Shown piece by piece: positions 1-7,439 of a stretch of DNA of 64,000 nucleotides. The notes under the pieces are model-generated. The model was not told the DNA's origin. It did not search any database and saw only the letters and a program-made list of their open reading frames with translations. A program made the position numbers and the translations under genes. Each line of letters opens with the position of its first letter. The stretch's first letter is position 1. Source of the stretch: Streptomyces sp. ISL-43. Lineage in GTDB: Bacteria; Actinomycetota; Actinomycetes; Streptomycetales; Streptomycetaceae. Location: the NCBI RefSeq assembly GCF_018614195.1, contig NZ_JAGGOT010000042.1, positions 1 through 64,000 of the forward strand, written 5' to 3'.

Positions 1-52
1 GACGATCCCTAGAAACCGCCCCGCCGCCCGGCCCCTTTGACACAATCCCGGC

Positions 53-520
53 ATGATCTTCCGTACCGCGACGCGCCAGGACCTGCCCGCCGTACTCGCC
101 CTGCTCGCCCAGGACGACGACGCGGCCGCGGCCCCCGAGGTCCCAGAGCTTCCCCGGGTCACCGAGGTCACCGAGGCCCACGAGCGGGCCTTCGCCGCGA
201 TCGAGGCGGACGCCCGCAACGAGATGCTGGTCCTCGTGGAGGACGGGGCCGTCCTGGGCTGCCTGCAGCTGACGTACATCCCGGGCCTCGGTCAGGGCGG
301 GCGGGAGCGGGCGCTCGTGGAGGCGGTACGGATCCGGGCGGACCGGCGGGGCGGAGGACTCGGAGCCCGCCTGATGGAGCTGGCGGTGGACCGGGCCCGC
401 GAGCGCGGCTGCGGGCTGATGCAGCTGACCAGCAACAAGCTGCGGCGCGACGCGCACCGCTTCTACGAACGGCTGGGCTTCGCCCGGAGCCACGAGGGCT
501 TCAAGCTCCCGCTGGCGTAG
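53..520 (+). CDS. GNAT family N-acetyltransferase
   Basis: A 155-residue single-domain GNAT protein that would transfer an acetyl group from acetyl-CoA to an unidentified amine. The acetyl-CoA pyrophosphate-binding motif is visible as RRGGGLGARL near residues 103-112, followed by the typical C-terminal FYERLGF segment. The ATG has no Shine-Dalgarno sequence. CACAAT at about 41-46 lies six bases upstream of the ATG and could be a -10 box for a leaderless transcript. The substrate cannot be read from sequence, and nothing in the neighbourhood points to one. Confidence 0.85.
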   Translation: MIFRTATRQDLPAVLALLAQDDDAAAAPEVPELPRVTEVTEAHERAFAAIEADARNEMLVLVEDGAVLGCLQLTYIPGLGQGGRERALVEAVRIRADRRGGGLGARLMELAVDRARERGCGLMQLTSNKLRRDAHRFYERLGFARSHEGFKLPLA

Positions 521-703
521 CCCTGGCGGCCCTGTCACCCGCCATGGCGGCACGCGGCCGGGACGCCCGGCGAGGACTCCCATGGGGCGAAATCGGGACC
601 TTCGACCCTGGCGTGACGCTCAGCACATCCCTACCCATTCGGGCGGTTCTGGTGTTGAGTGTCCCCACGCCCGATCATGTACCGCACTCCTTGGGAGGAC
701 CGC

Positions 704-958
704 GTGTTCCCCTCCATTTCCCTCGCACAGGAAATCGGCATCGCCGTCCTGCTCGTGGCCGCTCTCGTCTGGGTCGTCGGCCTCTGCCACATGCTGTGGG
801 ACAGCCGCTTCCACCACCCGGAGCCAGGTGCCTTCGAAGGCCTCGCGGTGATCCCGGCCCAACGCGGCTCCGCCGCCCACCCGCTGGAAACGGTCGAGCT
901 GACCGAGGCGGAGCAGCAGGCCTTCGCCGGCCTGGTCCGCACGATCCCCCTGCACTGA
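704..958 (+). CDS. small single-pass membrane protein, unknown function
   Basis: An 84-residue protein. I chose the GTG at 704 because GGGAGGA lies about five bases upstream; in-frame starts at 659 and 677 lack such a site. One hydrophobic helix (IGIAVLLVAALVWVVGL) occupies about residues 11-28, followed by a soluble tail of about 55 residues. It ends before a strong hairpin shared with the convergent dapD. No function is recognisable, and it is conserved only in the sense that it looks well coded. Confidence 0.6.
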   Translation: MFPSISLAQEIGIAVLLVAALVWVVGLCHMLWDSRFHHPEPGAFEGLAVIPAQRGSAAHPLETVELTEAEQQAFAGLVRTIPLH

Positions 959-1075
959 CCGGACCGCACGCGTCCGCCACGGCCCCGCAGGCGAACCCCC
1001 TCCCCCGCTCGGGTGGGGAGGACGTTCCCCAGGTCGAGGCGACGGGAATTCCCCCTGGACGGCGTTCCGGCACGC

Positions 1076-1116
1076 ACAGCGCCCTCCCGCCCCCGTTCGG
1101 GGCGGGAGGGCGCTGT
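1076..1116. terminator. bidirectional hairpin terminator between small ORF and dapD
   Basis: An 18-bp perfect inverted repeat has arms at 1076-1093 and 1099-1116 around a 5-base loop. It lies between the convergent ends of the small membrane protein gene and dapD. It has no T-tract, which is usual for Streptomyces terminators. Confidence 0.8.
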
Positions 1117-1150
1117 CGCGTTCCGGGCCGGGAAGGTCCGGGGCGGAGGG

Positions 1151-2131
1151 TCAGTTGTGGCTGTGGAGGATCTCGTTCAGGCCGCCCCAGGCCGCCTTGT
1201 AAGGGCGGGCCTCGACGGCACCGGTGACCGAGTTGCGGCGGAAGAGGATGTTGTCGGCGCCCGAGAGCTCCAGGGCCTTGACGATCTGGCCGTCCGGCAG
1301 GGTGACGCGGGTGCCCGCGGTCACGTAGAGGCCGGCCTCGACGACGCACTCGTCGCCCAGCGCGATGCCCACGCCCGCCTCGGCGCCGATGAGGGTGCGC
1401 TCGCCGATCGAGATGATCTGCTTGCCGCCGCCCGACAGGGTGCCCATCGTGGAGGCGCCGCCGCCGATGTCGGAGCCGTCGCCGACCACGACGCCCGCCG
1501 AGATGCGGCCCTCGACCATGGAGGTGCCCAGCGTGCCGGCGTTGAAGTTGACGAAGCCCTCGTGCATCACGGTGGTGCCCTCGGCGAGGTGCGCGCCCAG
1601 GCGGACCCGGTCCGCGTCGGCGATGCGCACGCCCTTGGGGGCGACGTAGTCCGTCATCCGCGGGAACTTGTCGATCGAGGTGACCTGGAGGTGCAGGCCC
1701 TCGGCGCGGGCGTTGAGGCGGACCGTCTCGACCTGGTCGACCGCGACGGGGCCCAGCGAGGTCCAGGCGACGTTGGCCAGCAGGCCGAAGACGCCGTCCA
1801 GGTTCTGGCCGTGCGGCTTGACCAGGCGGTGGCTGAGCAGGTGCAGGCGCAGGTACGCGTCGTGCGCGTCCAGCGGCTTGTCCTCCAGGGAGGCGATCAC
1901 GGTGCGGACGGCTACGACCTCGACGCCGCGGACGGCGTCCTGGCGGATCGCCTTCGGCGCGGTGGCGCCCAGCAGCTCCGCGGCCTGTTCGGCGGTGAGC
2001 CGCTCGGTGCCGGCCGGGCCGGGCTCGGCGACCAGCTGGGGGGCGGGGAACCAGGTGTCGAGGACGGTGCCGTCGGCGGTGATGGTGGCAAGTCCGGCGG
2101 CGACGGCGCCGGTGGTACGCGTAGCAGTCAT
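1151..2131 (-). CDS. dapD: 2,3,4,5-tetrahydropyridine-2,6-dicarboxylate N-succinyltransferase (DapD)
   Basis: Succinylates tetrahydrodipicolinate using succinyl-CoA in the succinylase branch to meso-diaminopimelate and lysine; cytosolic. The protein of about 326 residues has the actinobacterial-type DapD layout: an N-terminal helical domain, then a left-handed beta-helix of hexapeptide repeats (for example ISAGVVVGDGSDIGGGAS and TLIGAEAGVGIALGDE). I prefer the ATG at 2131 to the in-frame TTG two codons upstream. It is a single gene, convergent with the small membrane protein and followed upstream by an MFS gene in the same orientation. No dap partner is adjacent. Confidence 0.93.
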   Translation of the reverse strand: MTATRTTGAVAAGLATITADGTVLDTWFPAPQLVAEPGPAGTERLTAEQAAELLGATAPKAIRQDAVRGVEVVAVRTVIASLEDKPLDAHDAYLRLHLLSHRLVKPHGQNLDGVFGLLANVAWTSLGPVAVDQVETVRLNARAEGLHLQVTSIDKFPRMTDYVAPKGVRIADADRVRLGAHLAEGTTVMHEGFVNFNAGTLGTSMVEGRISAGVVVGDGSDIGGGASTMGTLSGGGKQIISIGERTLIGAEAGVGIALGDECVVEAGLYVTAGTRVTLPDGQIVKALELSGADNILFRRNSVTGAVEARPYKAAWGGLNEILHSHN

Positions 2132-2174
2132 GTCCAAAACCTAACCGGCGACGGCCCGCGGTCGCGAACCGGTC

Positions 2175-3500
2175 TCATGTGCCGGGCGCGGGTCGTGTCG
2201 CGCCGTGTCCCGCGGGGGTGTCCGCCGCCGCCACTCCCGCCGCGACCGCCGCGGCCGCCACCGCCCCGCCCGTCGCCACCGCCCCGCCCGTCGCCGCCTC
2301 TCCCCCGGCGACCGGCCCCGCCTCCCGCGGCGACCGCGCCGACATCCACAGCACCACCCCGCCCGCCCCCGCCGCCAGCGCCGCGCACAGCGGCCACAAC
2401 AGCCCGGGTGCGGCGGAGTACAGCGCTCCGCCGAGCGGCGCGCCGAGTACGACACCGCTGACCGAGACCCCCGCGTACAGGCTCTGGAACCGCCCGATGG
2501 CGTGTGCGGGCGCCTGGTCGGCGACGTAGGCGGTGGCGGTGGTCTTGTAGAGGATCTCGCCGAGGCTGACCAGCACCATCATCAGGGCGGCGGCCCCGAT
2601 CCCGGCCCCGAGCAGCAGCGCCCCGTATCCGGCGCCGACGAGCAGCAGCCCGGATCCGACGACGCGCAGCGGAGGGCGGGCGCGCAGGGCGACGGCGGCC
2701 GGCAGTTCGAGGACGAGGATGACGGCTCCGTTGAGGGCGATGATCAGCCCGTAGACGCCGGTGTCGAGGCCGTGGTCGGCGAGGAAGACCGGGAAGGTCG
2801 AGTACTGCTGGCGGTAGACGACGTCGACGACCAGGATCGCGCCCAGCAGGACGAGGACGGCGGGCCTGGCCCGGAGCTCCCCCCACACGCCGCGGCCCAG
2901 ACCCCCGTCCGGGGCCGCGGCGGGGGTGCGCGCCGCGCCGCGCGCCGGGACGACGCGGGCGGTCCACAGGGCGAAGCAGAGGGTTCCGATTCCGTCTGCG
3001 ACGAAGAGCCAGTCGTAGGAGAGCCCCGTCGCGACCAGCGCGCCGAGCGGCGGTCCGAGGGTGAAGCCGCCGTTGGAGACGCAGCGGACGACGGCGAAGG
3101 CCTGGCGGCGGGCCCCCTCGGGGACGATGACCGCGACGAGCGCCGAGTTGGCGGAGCGGATCACCCCGAGGGCGTACTGGGCCAGCGGCAGGGCCGCGTA
3201 GAGCGCGGCGGTGGGCAGGGGCGGCAGGAGGACGAGCGCGCCGCCGGCCAGGGTGGAGGCGGTGAGCAGCACGCGTCGGTGGCCGTAGCGGTCTCCGTAC
3301 CAGCCGCCGGTGAAGTTGCCGGCGATCAGGCCGACGCCGCCGATTCCGGTGATCAGCCCGGCCTCGGTGGCCGAGAGGCCGCGCGGGCCGGTCAGGTACA
3401 CGAAGACGAAGATGAAGGTGAAGCTGGCGACGGCGTTGACGAATACGCCCGCCGAGAGCAGCCAGACCGCTCTCGGCACGTCCTTGAACCCCTGCAGCAC
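2175..3500 (-). CDS. MFS efflux transporter
   Basis: A 441-residue major facilitator with about 12 predicted membrane helices, most similar in layout to drug-efflux DHA1-type proteins (motif A-like GGWYGDRYGHRR after helix 2). It starts with GTG. The last 45 or so residues are a low-complexity Gly/Ala/Val/Thr tail that includes an exact 18-bp tandem DNA repeat at 2257-2292 (TGGAVA twice). It is divergent from the HxlR-peroxiredoxin fusion, with a 25-bp imperfect palindrome between them, so it is probably that regulator's target. The substrate is unknown; an electrophile or oxidant-related compound is an inference from the regulator. Confidence 0.85.
   Translation of the reverse strand: MLQGFKDVPRAVWLLSAGVFVNAVASFTFIFVFVYLTGPRGLSATEAGLITGIGGVGLIAGNFTGGWYGDRYGHRRVLLTASTLAGGALVLLPPLPTAALYAALPLAQYALGVIRSANSALVAVIVPEGARRQAFAVVRCVSNGGFTLGPPLGALVATGLSYDWLFVADGIGTLCFALWTARVVPARGAARTPAAAPDGGLGRGVWGELRARPAVLVLLGAILVVDVVYRQQYSTFPVFLADHGLDTGVYGLIIALNGAVILVLELPAAVALRARPPLRVVGSGLLLVGAGYGALLLGAGIGAAALMMVLVSLGEILYKTTATAYVADQAPAHAIGRFQSLYAGVSVSGVVLGAPLGGALYSAAPGLLWPLCAALAAGAGGVVLWMSARSPREAGPVAGGEAATGGAVATGGAVAAAAVAAGVAAADTPAGHGATRPAPGT
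2257..2292. repeat. 18-bp exact tandem repeat in MFS C-terminal tail
   Basis: Two adjacent identical 18-base units (2257-2274 and 2275-2292) encode a repeated six-residue TGGAVA in the disordered C-terminus of the MFS protein. The tail is otherwise Ala/Gly-rich, which suggests slippage-driven length variation. Confidence 0.75.
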
Positions 3501-3510
3501 GACCGCCCCG

Positions 3511-3535
3511 AGTAAGTTTCCTTTGGGAACGCACT
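3511..3535. promoter_or_regulatory. candidate HxlR operator in MFS/HxlR-Prx divergent promoter
   Basis: A 25-base imperfect palindrome: AGTAAGTTTCC, TTT, GGGAACGCACT. Eight of eleven arm positions are symmetric. It lies 10 bases upstream of the MFS GTG and 43 bases upstream of the HxlR-peroxiredoxin ATG. HxlR/DUF24 regulators bind dyad-symmetric sites of about this size in divergent intergenic regions, so this is the obvious operator. Confidence 0.6.
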
Positions 3536-3577
3536 ATGCCAGCATGACAGCCTCGGGGCAACGGACAAAGGAGTGCC

Positions 3578-4456
3578 ATGGCCCAGCGCACCCACCTCGA
3601 TCAGGCGGACTGCTCCATCGCCCAGGCCCTCGACGTCGTGGGCGACTGGTGGACGCTGCTGATCGTGCGCGACGCCGCGCGCGGCGTGCACCGCTTCGAC
3701 GAGTTCCAGCGCGAGCTGGGCATGTCTCGCAAAGTGCTGGCCGAGCGGCTGAAACTGCTGGTCGAGGCGGGTGTGCTCACACGGGAGCCGTACCAGGAGC
3801 GTCCGGTGCGGCACGAGTACCGGCTGACCCCGCGCGGGCGGGGGCTGCTGCCGGTCCTGGTGGCCCTCCAGGACTGGGGAGACACCTGGGTCCTGGGAGA
3901 GGGAGAGATGACGGCGACCACGGGAGAGGCCTCACGGGAGGCGGTACGGGTCCACGCGCTGCGCGGCACCCGGCTGCCGGAGCTGTTGCTGCCGGACCGT
4001 TTCGGCGAGCTCCGCGACCCGGTGGCGGACACGCCCTTCACCGTCCTGTACTGCTTCCCGGGCGCCTACGTCCGGGCCGAGTCCTACCCGCCGGGGTGGG
4101 CCGGGATCCCCGGGGCCCGGGGATGCACCCTCGAATCGTGCACCTACCGGGACCAGTTGGCGGAGTTCACCGCGGCGGGCGCGGCGGTGCACGGGGTCTC
4201 GACGCAACGGCCGGACGAGCAGCTGGAGTTCGCGCGGGCCGAGGGGCTGCGCTTCCCGCTGCTCTCGGACGCGGAGCTCGGGCTCGTGGCGGCGCTGCGG
4301 CTGCCGACCTTCCGGGCGGGGGGCGTCAGCCGGCTGAAGCGGCTGACGCTGGTCGTGGACCGGGACCGGACGGTCCGCGAGGTCCTGTACCCGATCCGGG
4401 ACATCGAGGCGAGCGTGGCGTCCGCGCTCGAAACCGTCCGCGCGGCGACACGGTAG
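3578..4456 (+). CDS. HxlR-family regulator fused to a PrxQ-like peroxiredoxin
   Basis: A 292-residue two-domain protein with a clear AAAGGAG Shine-Dalgarno. Residues 1-105 are a winged-helix HxlR/DUF24 domain (DCSIAQALDVVGDWWTLLI, then LAERLKLLVEAGVLTRE). Residues 133-290 are a thioredoxin-fold peroxiredoxin of the BCP/PrxQ type: RGCTLESCTYRD gives the peroxidatic C183 and a candidate resolving C188 in CX4C spacing, followed by GVSTQ and PLLSD. C12 sits where YodB and HypR place their redox-sensing cysteine. HxlR proteins are usually about 110-150 residues and PrxQ is usually free-standing. I infer an oxidant-responsive regulator of the divergent MFS gene. Whether the Prx part is an active peroxidase is unknown. 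Confidence 0.85.
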   Translation: MAQRTHLDQADCSIAQALDVVGDWWTLLIVRDAARGVHRFDEFQRELGMSRKVLAERLKLLVEAGVLTREPYQERPVRHEYRLTPRGRGLLPVLVALQDWGDTWVLGEGEMTATTGEASREAVRVHALRGTRLPELLLPDRFGELRDPVADTPFTVLYCFPGAYVRAESYPPGWAGIPGARGCTLESCTYRDQLAEFTAAGAAVHGVSTQRPDEQLEFARAEGLRFPLLSDAELGLVAALRLPTFRAGGVSRLKRLTLVVDRDRTVREVLYPIRDIEASVASALETVRAATR

Positions 4457-4485
4457 CCGCGCCCGGCGACACGGTAGCCGCGCCC
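4444..4485. repeat. 21-bp tandem duplication spanning the stop codon
   Basis: Two exact copies of a 21-base unit (4444-4464 and 4465-4485). The first copy contains the TAG stop of the HxlR-peroxiredoxin gene, so the second copy repeats it in frame. Confidence 0.75.
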
Positions 4486-4505
4486 GGCAACCCGGGCCCC
4501 CGCCC

Positions 4506-5024
4506 TCAGGCCCGCAGCACCCGCCCGAGGATCTCCCTCGCGTACGCCTCGTCGAACTGCGCGCCCGTCAGCAGCACCTGCAGGCTGAGCCCGTCCATCA
4601 CCGCCACCAACGCCCGCGCCGTCCCCGGGTCCACCCGGTCCGACAGGGCGGCGGCGACGGCCTCGTACCACTGCGCCGCCACCGGGCGCAGCGCCGGGCG
4701 GCGCAGTGCGGCCAGGTAGAGCTCGTACTCCAGCTCCGCCCGCGCCCGATCCCCGGTCAGCAGCTCGCCCAGCAGCCGCGCCAGCGACTCGGCCAGGTCC
4801 GCCCCGGGGGGCAGTGTCGGTGTGAACGCCTCGTTCGCCTGCCGCAGCGCCGCCACCAGGAGGTCGTCCAGGGTCGCGAAGTGGTAGGTCGTGGACCCGA
4901 GCGGGACGTCCGCCTCCGCCGCCGCGCTCCGGTGGCTCAGCCCCGCGATGCCCTTCGCGCCGACCACCCGGATCGCCGCGTCGATGATGCGCTGCCTGCG
5001 GTCGGGGTCGTACCGGCGGGCCAT
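4506..5024 (-). CDS. TetR-family regulator of the adjacent SMR exporter
   Basis: A 172-residue TetR protein. The HTH is at residues 10-50 (RQRIIDAAIRVVGAKGIAGLSHRSAAAEADVPLGSTTYHFA), and the remainder is the ligand-binding helical domain. The ATG overlaps the TGA of the upstream SMR gene by one base (TGATG), so the two are translationally coupled in one operon. That arrangement makes it the likely ligand-sensing repressor of its own exporter. The direct repeats upstream of the SMR gene are the probable operator. Confidence 0.88.
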   Translation of the reverse strand: MARRYDPDRRQRIIDAAIRVVGAKGIAGLSHRSAAAEADVPLGSTTYHFATLDDLLVAALRQANEAFTPTLPPGADLAESLARLLGELLTGDRARAELEYELYLAALRRPALRPVAAQWYEAVAAALSDRVDPGTARALVAVMDGLSLQVLLTGAQFDEAYAREILGRVLRA

Positions 5025-5347
5025 CAGTGCGTCGTCCCGCCGAGGTTCAGCAGGACGACCCCGGCGATCACCAGGGCGATCCCGCCGATCTTCGCGGCGG
5101 TCGCGGCCTCCCCCATGAAGACCATGCCGATGCCGGCGATCGCCGCCGTGCCGACGCCGGCCCAGATCGCGTACGCCGTGCCGACCGACATCGACTTCAG
5201 CGTCTGCGCGAGCAGCGAGAAGGCTATGACGTACCCCACGACCGTGAGCAGCGAGGGCCACAGCCTCGTGAAGCCGTCGCTGAACTTCATGGCGGTAGTC
5301 CCGGCGACCTCGGCGGCGATGGCGGCGGCAAGCAGTACGTAGGGCAT
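5024..5347 (-). CDS. SMR-family multidrug exporter
   Basis: A 107-residue small multidrug resistance protein with four predicted transmembrane helices. The essential membrane glutamate (E14 of EmrE) is present as E13 in AAAIAAEVAGTTAMK. It works as a dimer in the cytoplasmic membrane, exchanging protons for cationic compounds. It is first in an operon with the TetR gene. There is no ribosome binding site; a promoter ending seven bases before the ATG indicates a leaderless mRNA. A guanidinium-exporter (Gdx) role cannot be excluded. Confidence 0.9.
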   Translation of the reverse strand: MPYVLLAAAIAAEVAGTTAMKFSDGFTRLWPSLLTVVGYVIAFSLLAQTLKSMSVGTAYAIWAGVGTAAIAGIGMVFMGEAATAAKIGGIALVIAGVVLLNLGGTTH

Positions 5348-5388
5348 GCGTACAAGAGTACACATCGTTGTGGACACCTGTACACATC
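5348..5388 (-). promoter_or_regulatory. leaderless SMR promoter with direct-repeat operator
   Basis: On the minus strand TGTACA (5384-5379), an 18-base spacer, TACTCT (5360-5355) and then seven bases lead directly to the ATG at 5347. An exact 9-base direct repeat, GATGTGTAC, covers the -35 and -10 boxes (plus-strand GTACACATC at 5358-5366 and 5380-5388, 22 bases apart, two helical turns). This suits a TetR repressor blocking RNA polymerase. Confidence 0.6.
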
Positions 5389-5494
5389 TGCGTTTCCGCA
5401 GGACTTCCCCCGCGCCGGCGGCTACGGTGTCGGCCGCGACCGAGGGCGGCCGAGGGCGGGCCACCGACGGGGCCGACGACGAGACGGGGATCCG

Positions 5495-6379
5495 ATGGCC
5501 GAGCGATGGACCCACTGGGGCGGCGGCCCGCTGCCACCCGAGCCGCCCCGGCCCGGCGTGATATCCCCGCGGCCCCTGAGAACGGGCGACATACTCGGCG
5601 GCGCCTTCGCCGCCCTCGCCCGGTACGGGATCCGGCTCGTCGCCGCCATGTTCCTCGGCCAGCTCGCCGCGCTGCTGCTCGTCGCCGCGGCCACCGGGGC
5701 CGCCCTCGCGCTGCACGCCCGGCCGGTCGCAGCGCTCGTGCCCGCCGCCGCCCTCGGCGCCCTGCTGACCTGCGCGCTCGCCGCCGCCGTCAGCACCGCC
5801 GCGCTCCAGCGGGCCGTCCTCGGCCGGCCCGCCACCGTCGTAGCGCTGCTGCGCGCCGCGCTCCCCCGCTACGCCGCCGTCCTCGGCGCCCAACTGCTGG
5901 TCCTGGCCGCCGTCGCCGGACCGGGCGCGGCCGTCCTGGCCGCCGGGCTGCCACCGCTCCTGGCGGCGGCCACCCTCCCGGCCGCGCTCGGACTCGGCGT
6001 CCTCTTCGCCCTCGCGCCGACAGCCGCCGCGTACGAGTCCCTCGGCCCGATCGCCGCCCTGCGCCGCTCGGCCCGCCTGGTGCGCGGGAGTTGGTGGCGC
6101 ACGCTCGGCATCACCGCGCTCGCCGCGGCCCTCACGGCCGGGACGGCGTACGCGGTCCGGCTGCCCTTCGCCTTCGCCGGCGCCCTCAGCCTGCTCCCGG
6201 CGCTCGACGGCGGCGGCGTCCACGCGGCCCTCGCCGCACTCGGCGGGACGGTCGCGCAGACGCTGCTGCTCTGCTTCCCGCAGCTCACCGCCGGCCTGGT
6301 CTACGCAGACCGGCGGATCCGCCGCGAGGGCCTGGCGGCCGAGCTCGACAGGCAGCGCGAGGAGCTCGGTTCAGCGTGA
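5495..6379 (+). CDS. polytopic membrane protein, glycerophosphodiesterase membrane-domain-like
   Basis: A 294-residue protein. A proline-rich N-terminus with a conserved PLRTGDILGGAF segment (residues 27-38) is followed by about six Ala/Leu-rich transmembrane helices. The layout is that of the actinobacterial family related to the membrane domain of glycerophosphoryl diester phosphodiesterase (YciC-like). No catalytic domain is present. The start has GGGGA four to eight bases upstream. It is divergent from the SMR operon, and its function is unknown. Confidence 0.6.
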   Translation: MAERWTHWGGGPLPPEPPRPGVISPRPLRTGDILGGAFAALARYGIRLVAAMFLGQLAALLLVAAATGAALALHARPVAALVPAAALGALLTCALAAAVSTAALQRAVLGRPATVVALLRAALPRYAAVLGAQLLVLAAVAGPGAAVLAAGLPPLLAAATLPAALGLGVLFALAPTAAAYESLGPIAALRRSARLVRGSWWRTLGITALAAALTAGTAYAVRLPFAFAGALSLLPALDGGGVHAALAALGGTVAQTLLLCFPQLTAGLVYADRRIRREGLAAELDRQREELGSA

Positions 6380-6529
6380 ACCGGGCCGCCCGCGCCTTCT
6401 TGCACTCCGGGTGCGTGAGGTCCTTGGCCTCGGTGCCGTCCCCGTGCAGGTCGGCGGAGCCGCTGTCGCGAGGATTCGGCCACCATGGCCGACTACCGGT
6501 ACACGCGGCCCATCGGAGGGGAAAACAGA
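6380..6529. other. intergenic stretch with a coding-like patch on the minus strand
   Basis: About 150 bases between the membrane protein gene and a terminator. On the minus strand, from about 6466 down to 6380, one frame reads RDSGSADLHGDGTEAKDLT and continues through PECKKARAARFTLN with G or C at essentially every third position. No start codon or ribosome binding site fits it, so I do not call a gene. It may be a gene remnant. Confidence 0.3.
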
Positions 6530-6561
6530 GGACCCCCGGCACACCCGTGCCGGGGGTCCTG
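6530..6561. terminator. hairpin terminator downstream of the suf operon
   Basis: A 14-bp perfect inverted repeat has arms at 6530-6543 and 6548-6561 around a 4-base loop, located between the membrane protein gene and the last suf gene, which converge on it. Confidence 0.8.
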
Positions 6562-6608
6562 TGTTCACTCGGCCGTCGGACGGCCGTCACGCTCGGATCA
6601 CATGGGGA

Positions 6609-6956
6609 TCAGACGTTGAACCCGAGCGCGCGCAGCTGCTCGCGGCCGTCGTCCGTGATCTTGTCCGGGCCCCACGGCGGCATCCAGACCCAGTTGATGC
6701 GCAGTTCGTTGACGATGCCCTCCGTCGCCGACTTCGCCTGGTCCTCGATGACGTCCGTCAGCGGGCAGGCCGCCGAGGTGAGCGTCATGTCGAGGGTGGC
6801 GATGTTCGCGTCGTCGACGTGGATGCCGTAGATCAGGCCCAGGTTGACGACGTCGATGCCCAGCTCGGGGTCGACCACGTCGTAGAGGGCCTCACGGACC
6901 TCTTCCTCGGTGGCCGGCTTGATCGACGCCGCTTCGGGCGTCGCGTTCTCGGTCAT
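6609..6956 (-). CDS. SufT/PaaD-like metal-sulphur cluster assembly factor (DUF59)
   Basis: A 115-residue MIP18/DUF59 protein with the family signatures DPELGIDVVNLGLIYGI and MTLTSAACPLTD. Members assist iron-sulphur cluster maturation, and in actinobacteria the gene is commonly the last of the suf operon. Its ATG overlaps the end of sufU by four bases (ATGA), which couples translation. It is the final cistron before the terminator at 6530-6561. It probably acts as a late carrier or targeting factor rather than an essential scaffold; that is an inference. Confidence 0.9.
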   Translation of the reverse strand: MTENATPEAASIKPATEEEVREALYDVVDPELGIDVVNLGLIYGIHVDDANIATLDMTLTSAACPLTDVIEDQAKSATEGIVNELRINWVWMPPWGPDKITDDGREQLRALGFNV

Positions 6957-7414
6957 GCCGTCTTCCTCTCGGCGTCGCCCAGTGCCTGGGCGGTCGCGTC
7001 CTTCCACGCCATCCAGCTCAGCAGAGCACACTTCACCCGGGCCGGATACTTGGAGACGCCGGCGAACGCGACCGCGTCCTCCAGCACCTCCTCCATGGCC
7101 TCGTCGGGCTCGATCTTGCCCTTGGACTGCATCAGCTCCAGGAACACTTCCTGGATCTTCCGCGCCTCGCCCAGCTCCTTGCCGACGAGCAGCTCGTTCA
7201 GTATCGACGCGCCGGCCTGGCTGATGGAGCAGCCCTGGCCTTCGTACGAGACGTCCGTGAGCGTCTCGCCGTCGTACTTCACGCGCAGGGTGATCTCGTC
7301 ACCGCACGTCGGGTTGACGTGGTGCACCTCGGCGTCGCCGTCGCGCAGGCCTCGCCCGCGCGGGTGCTTGTAGTGGTCCAGGATCAGTTCCTGGTACATC
7401 GATTCCAGCTTCAC
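6953..7414 (-). CDS. sufU: SufU sulphur acceptor/iron-sulphur assembly protein
   Basis: A 153-residue IscU-like protein of the Gram-positive SufU class. The zinc/sulphur ligands are visible: C37 and D39 (NPTCGDE), C62 (GQGCSIS) and C129 (RVKCALL). In Gram-positive bacteria SufU accepts persulphide sulphur from SufS and passes it to SufBCD. It follows sufS by 25 bases and overlaps the DUF59 gene by four. Confidence 0.93.
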   Translation of the reverse strand: MKLESMYQELILDHYKHPRGRGLRDGDAEVHHVNPTCGDEITLRVKYDGETLTDVSYEGQGCSISQAGASILNELLVGKELGEARKIQEVFLELMQSKGKIEPDEAMEEVLEDAVAFAGVSKYPARVKCALLSWMAWKDATAQALGDAERKTA

Positions 7415-7439
7415 TGGCCCTCGTCGCCCTCGTCGCGTC

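Noticed and set aside
1013..2461. Long open frame on the plus strand opposite dapD
   Set aside because: It is an Arg/Gly/Val/Ala-rich shadow of dapD, which has a clear family match; high-GC DNA gives long antisense frames.
6484..6620. Small plus-strand ORF starting MADYRYTRPIGG
   Set aside because: It has no ribosome binding site, reads through a terminator hairpin into the antisense of the DUF59 gene, and has poor composition.
5368..6831. 487-codon open frame across the SMR upstream region and membrane protein gene
   Set aside because: It has Arg/Pro-rich nonsense composition, runs through a terminator and overlaps a well-coded membrane protein in another frame.
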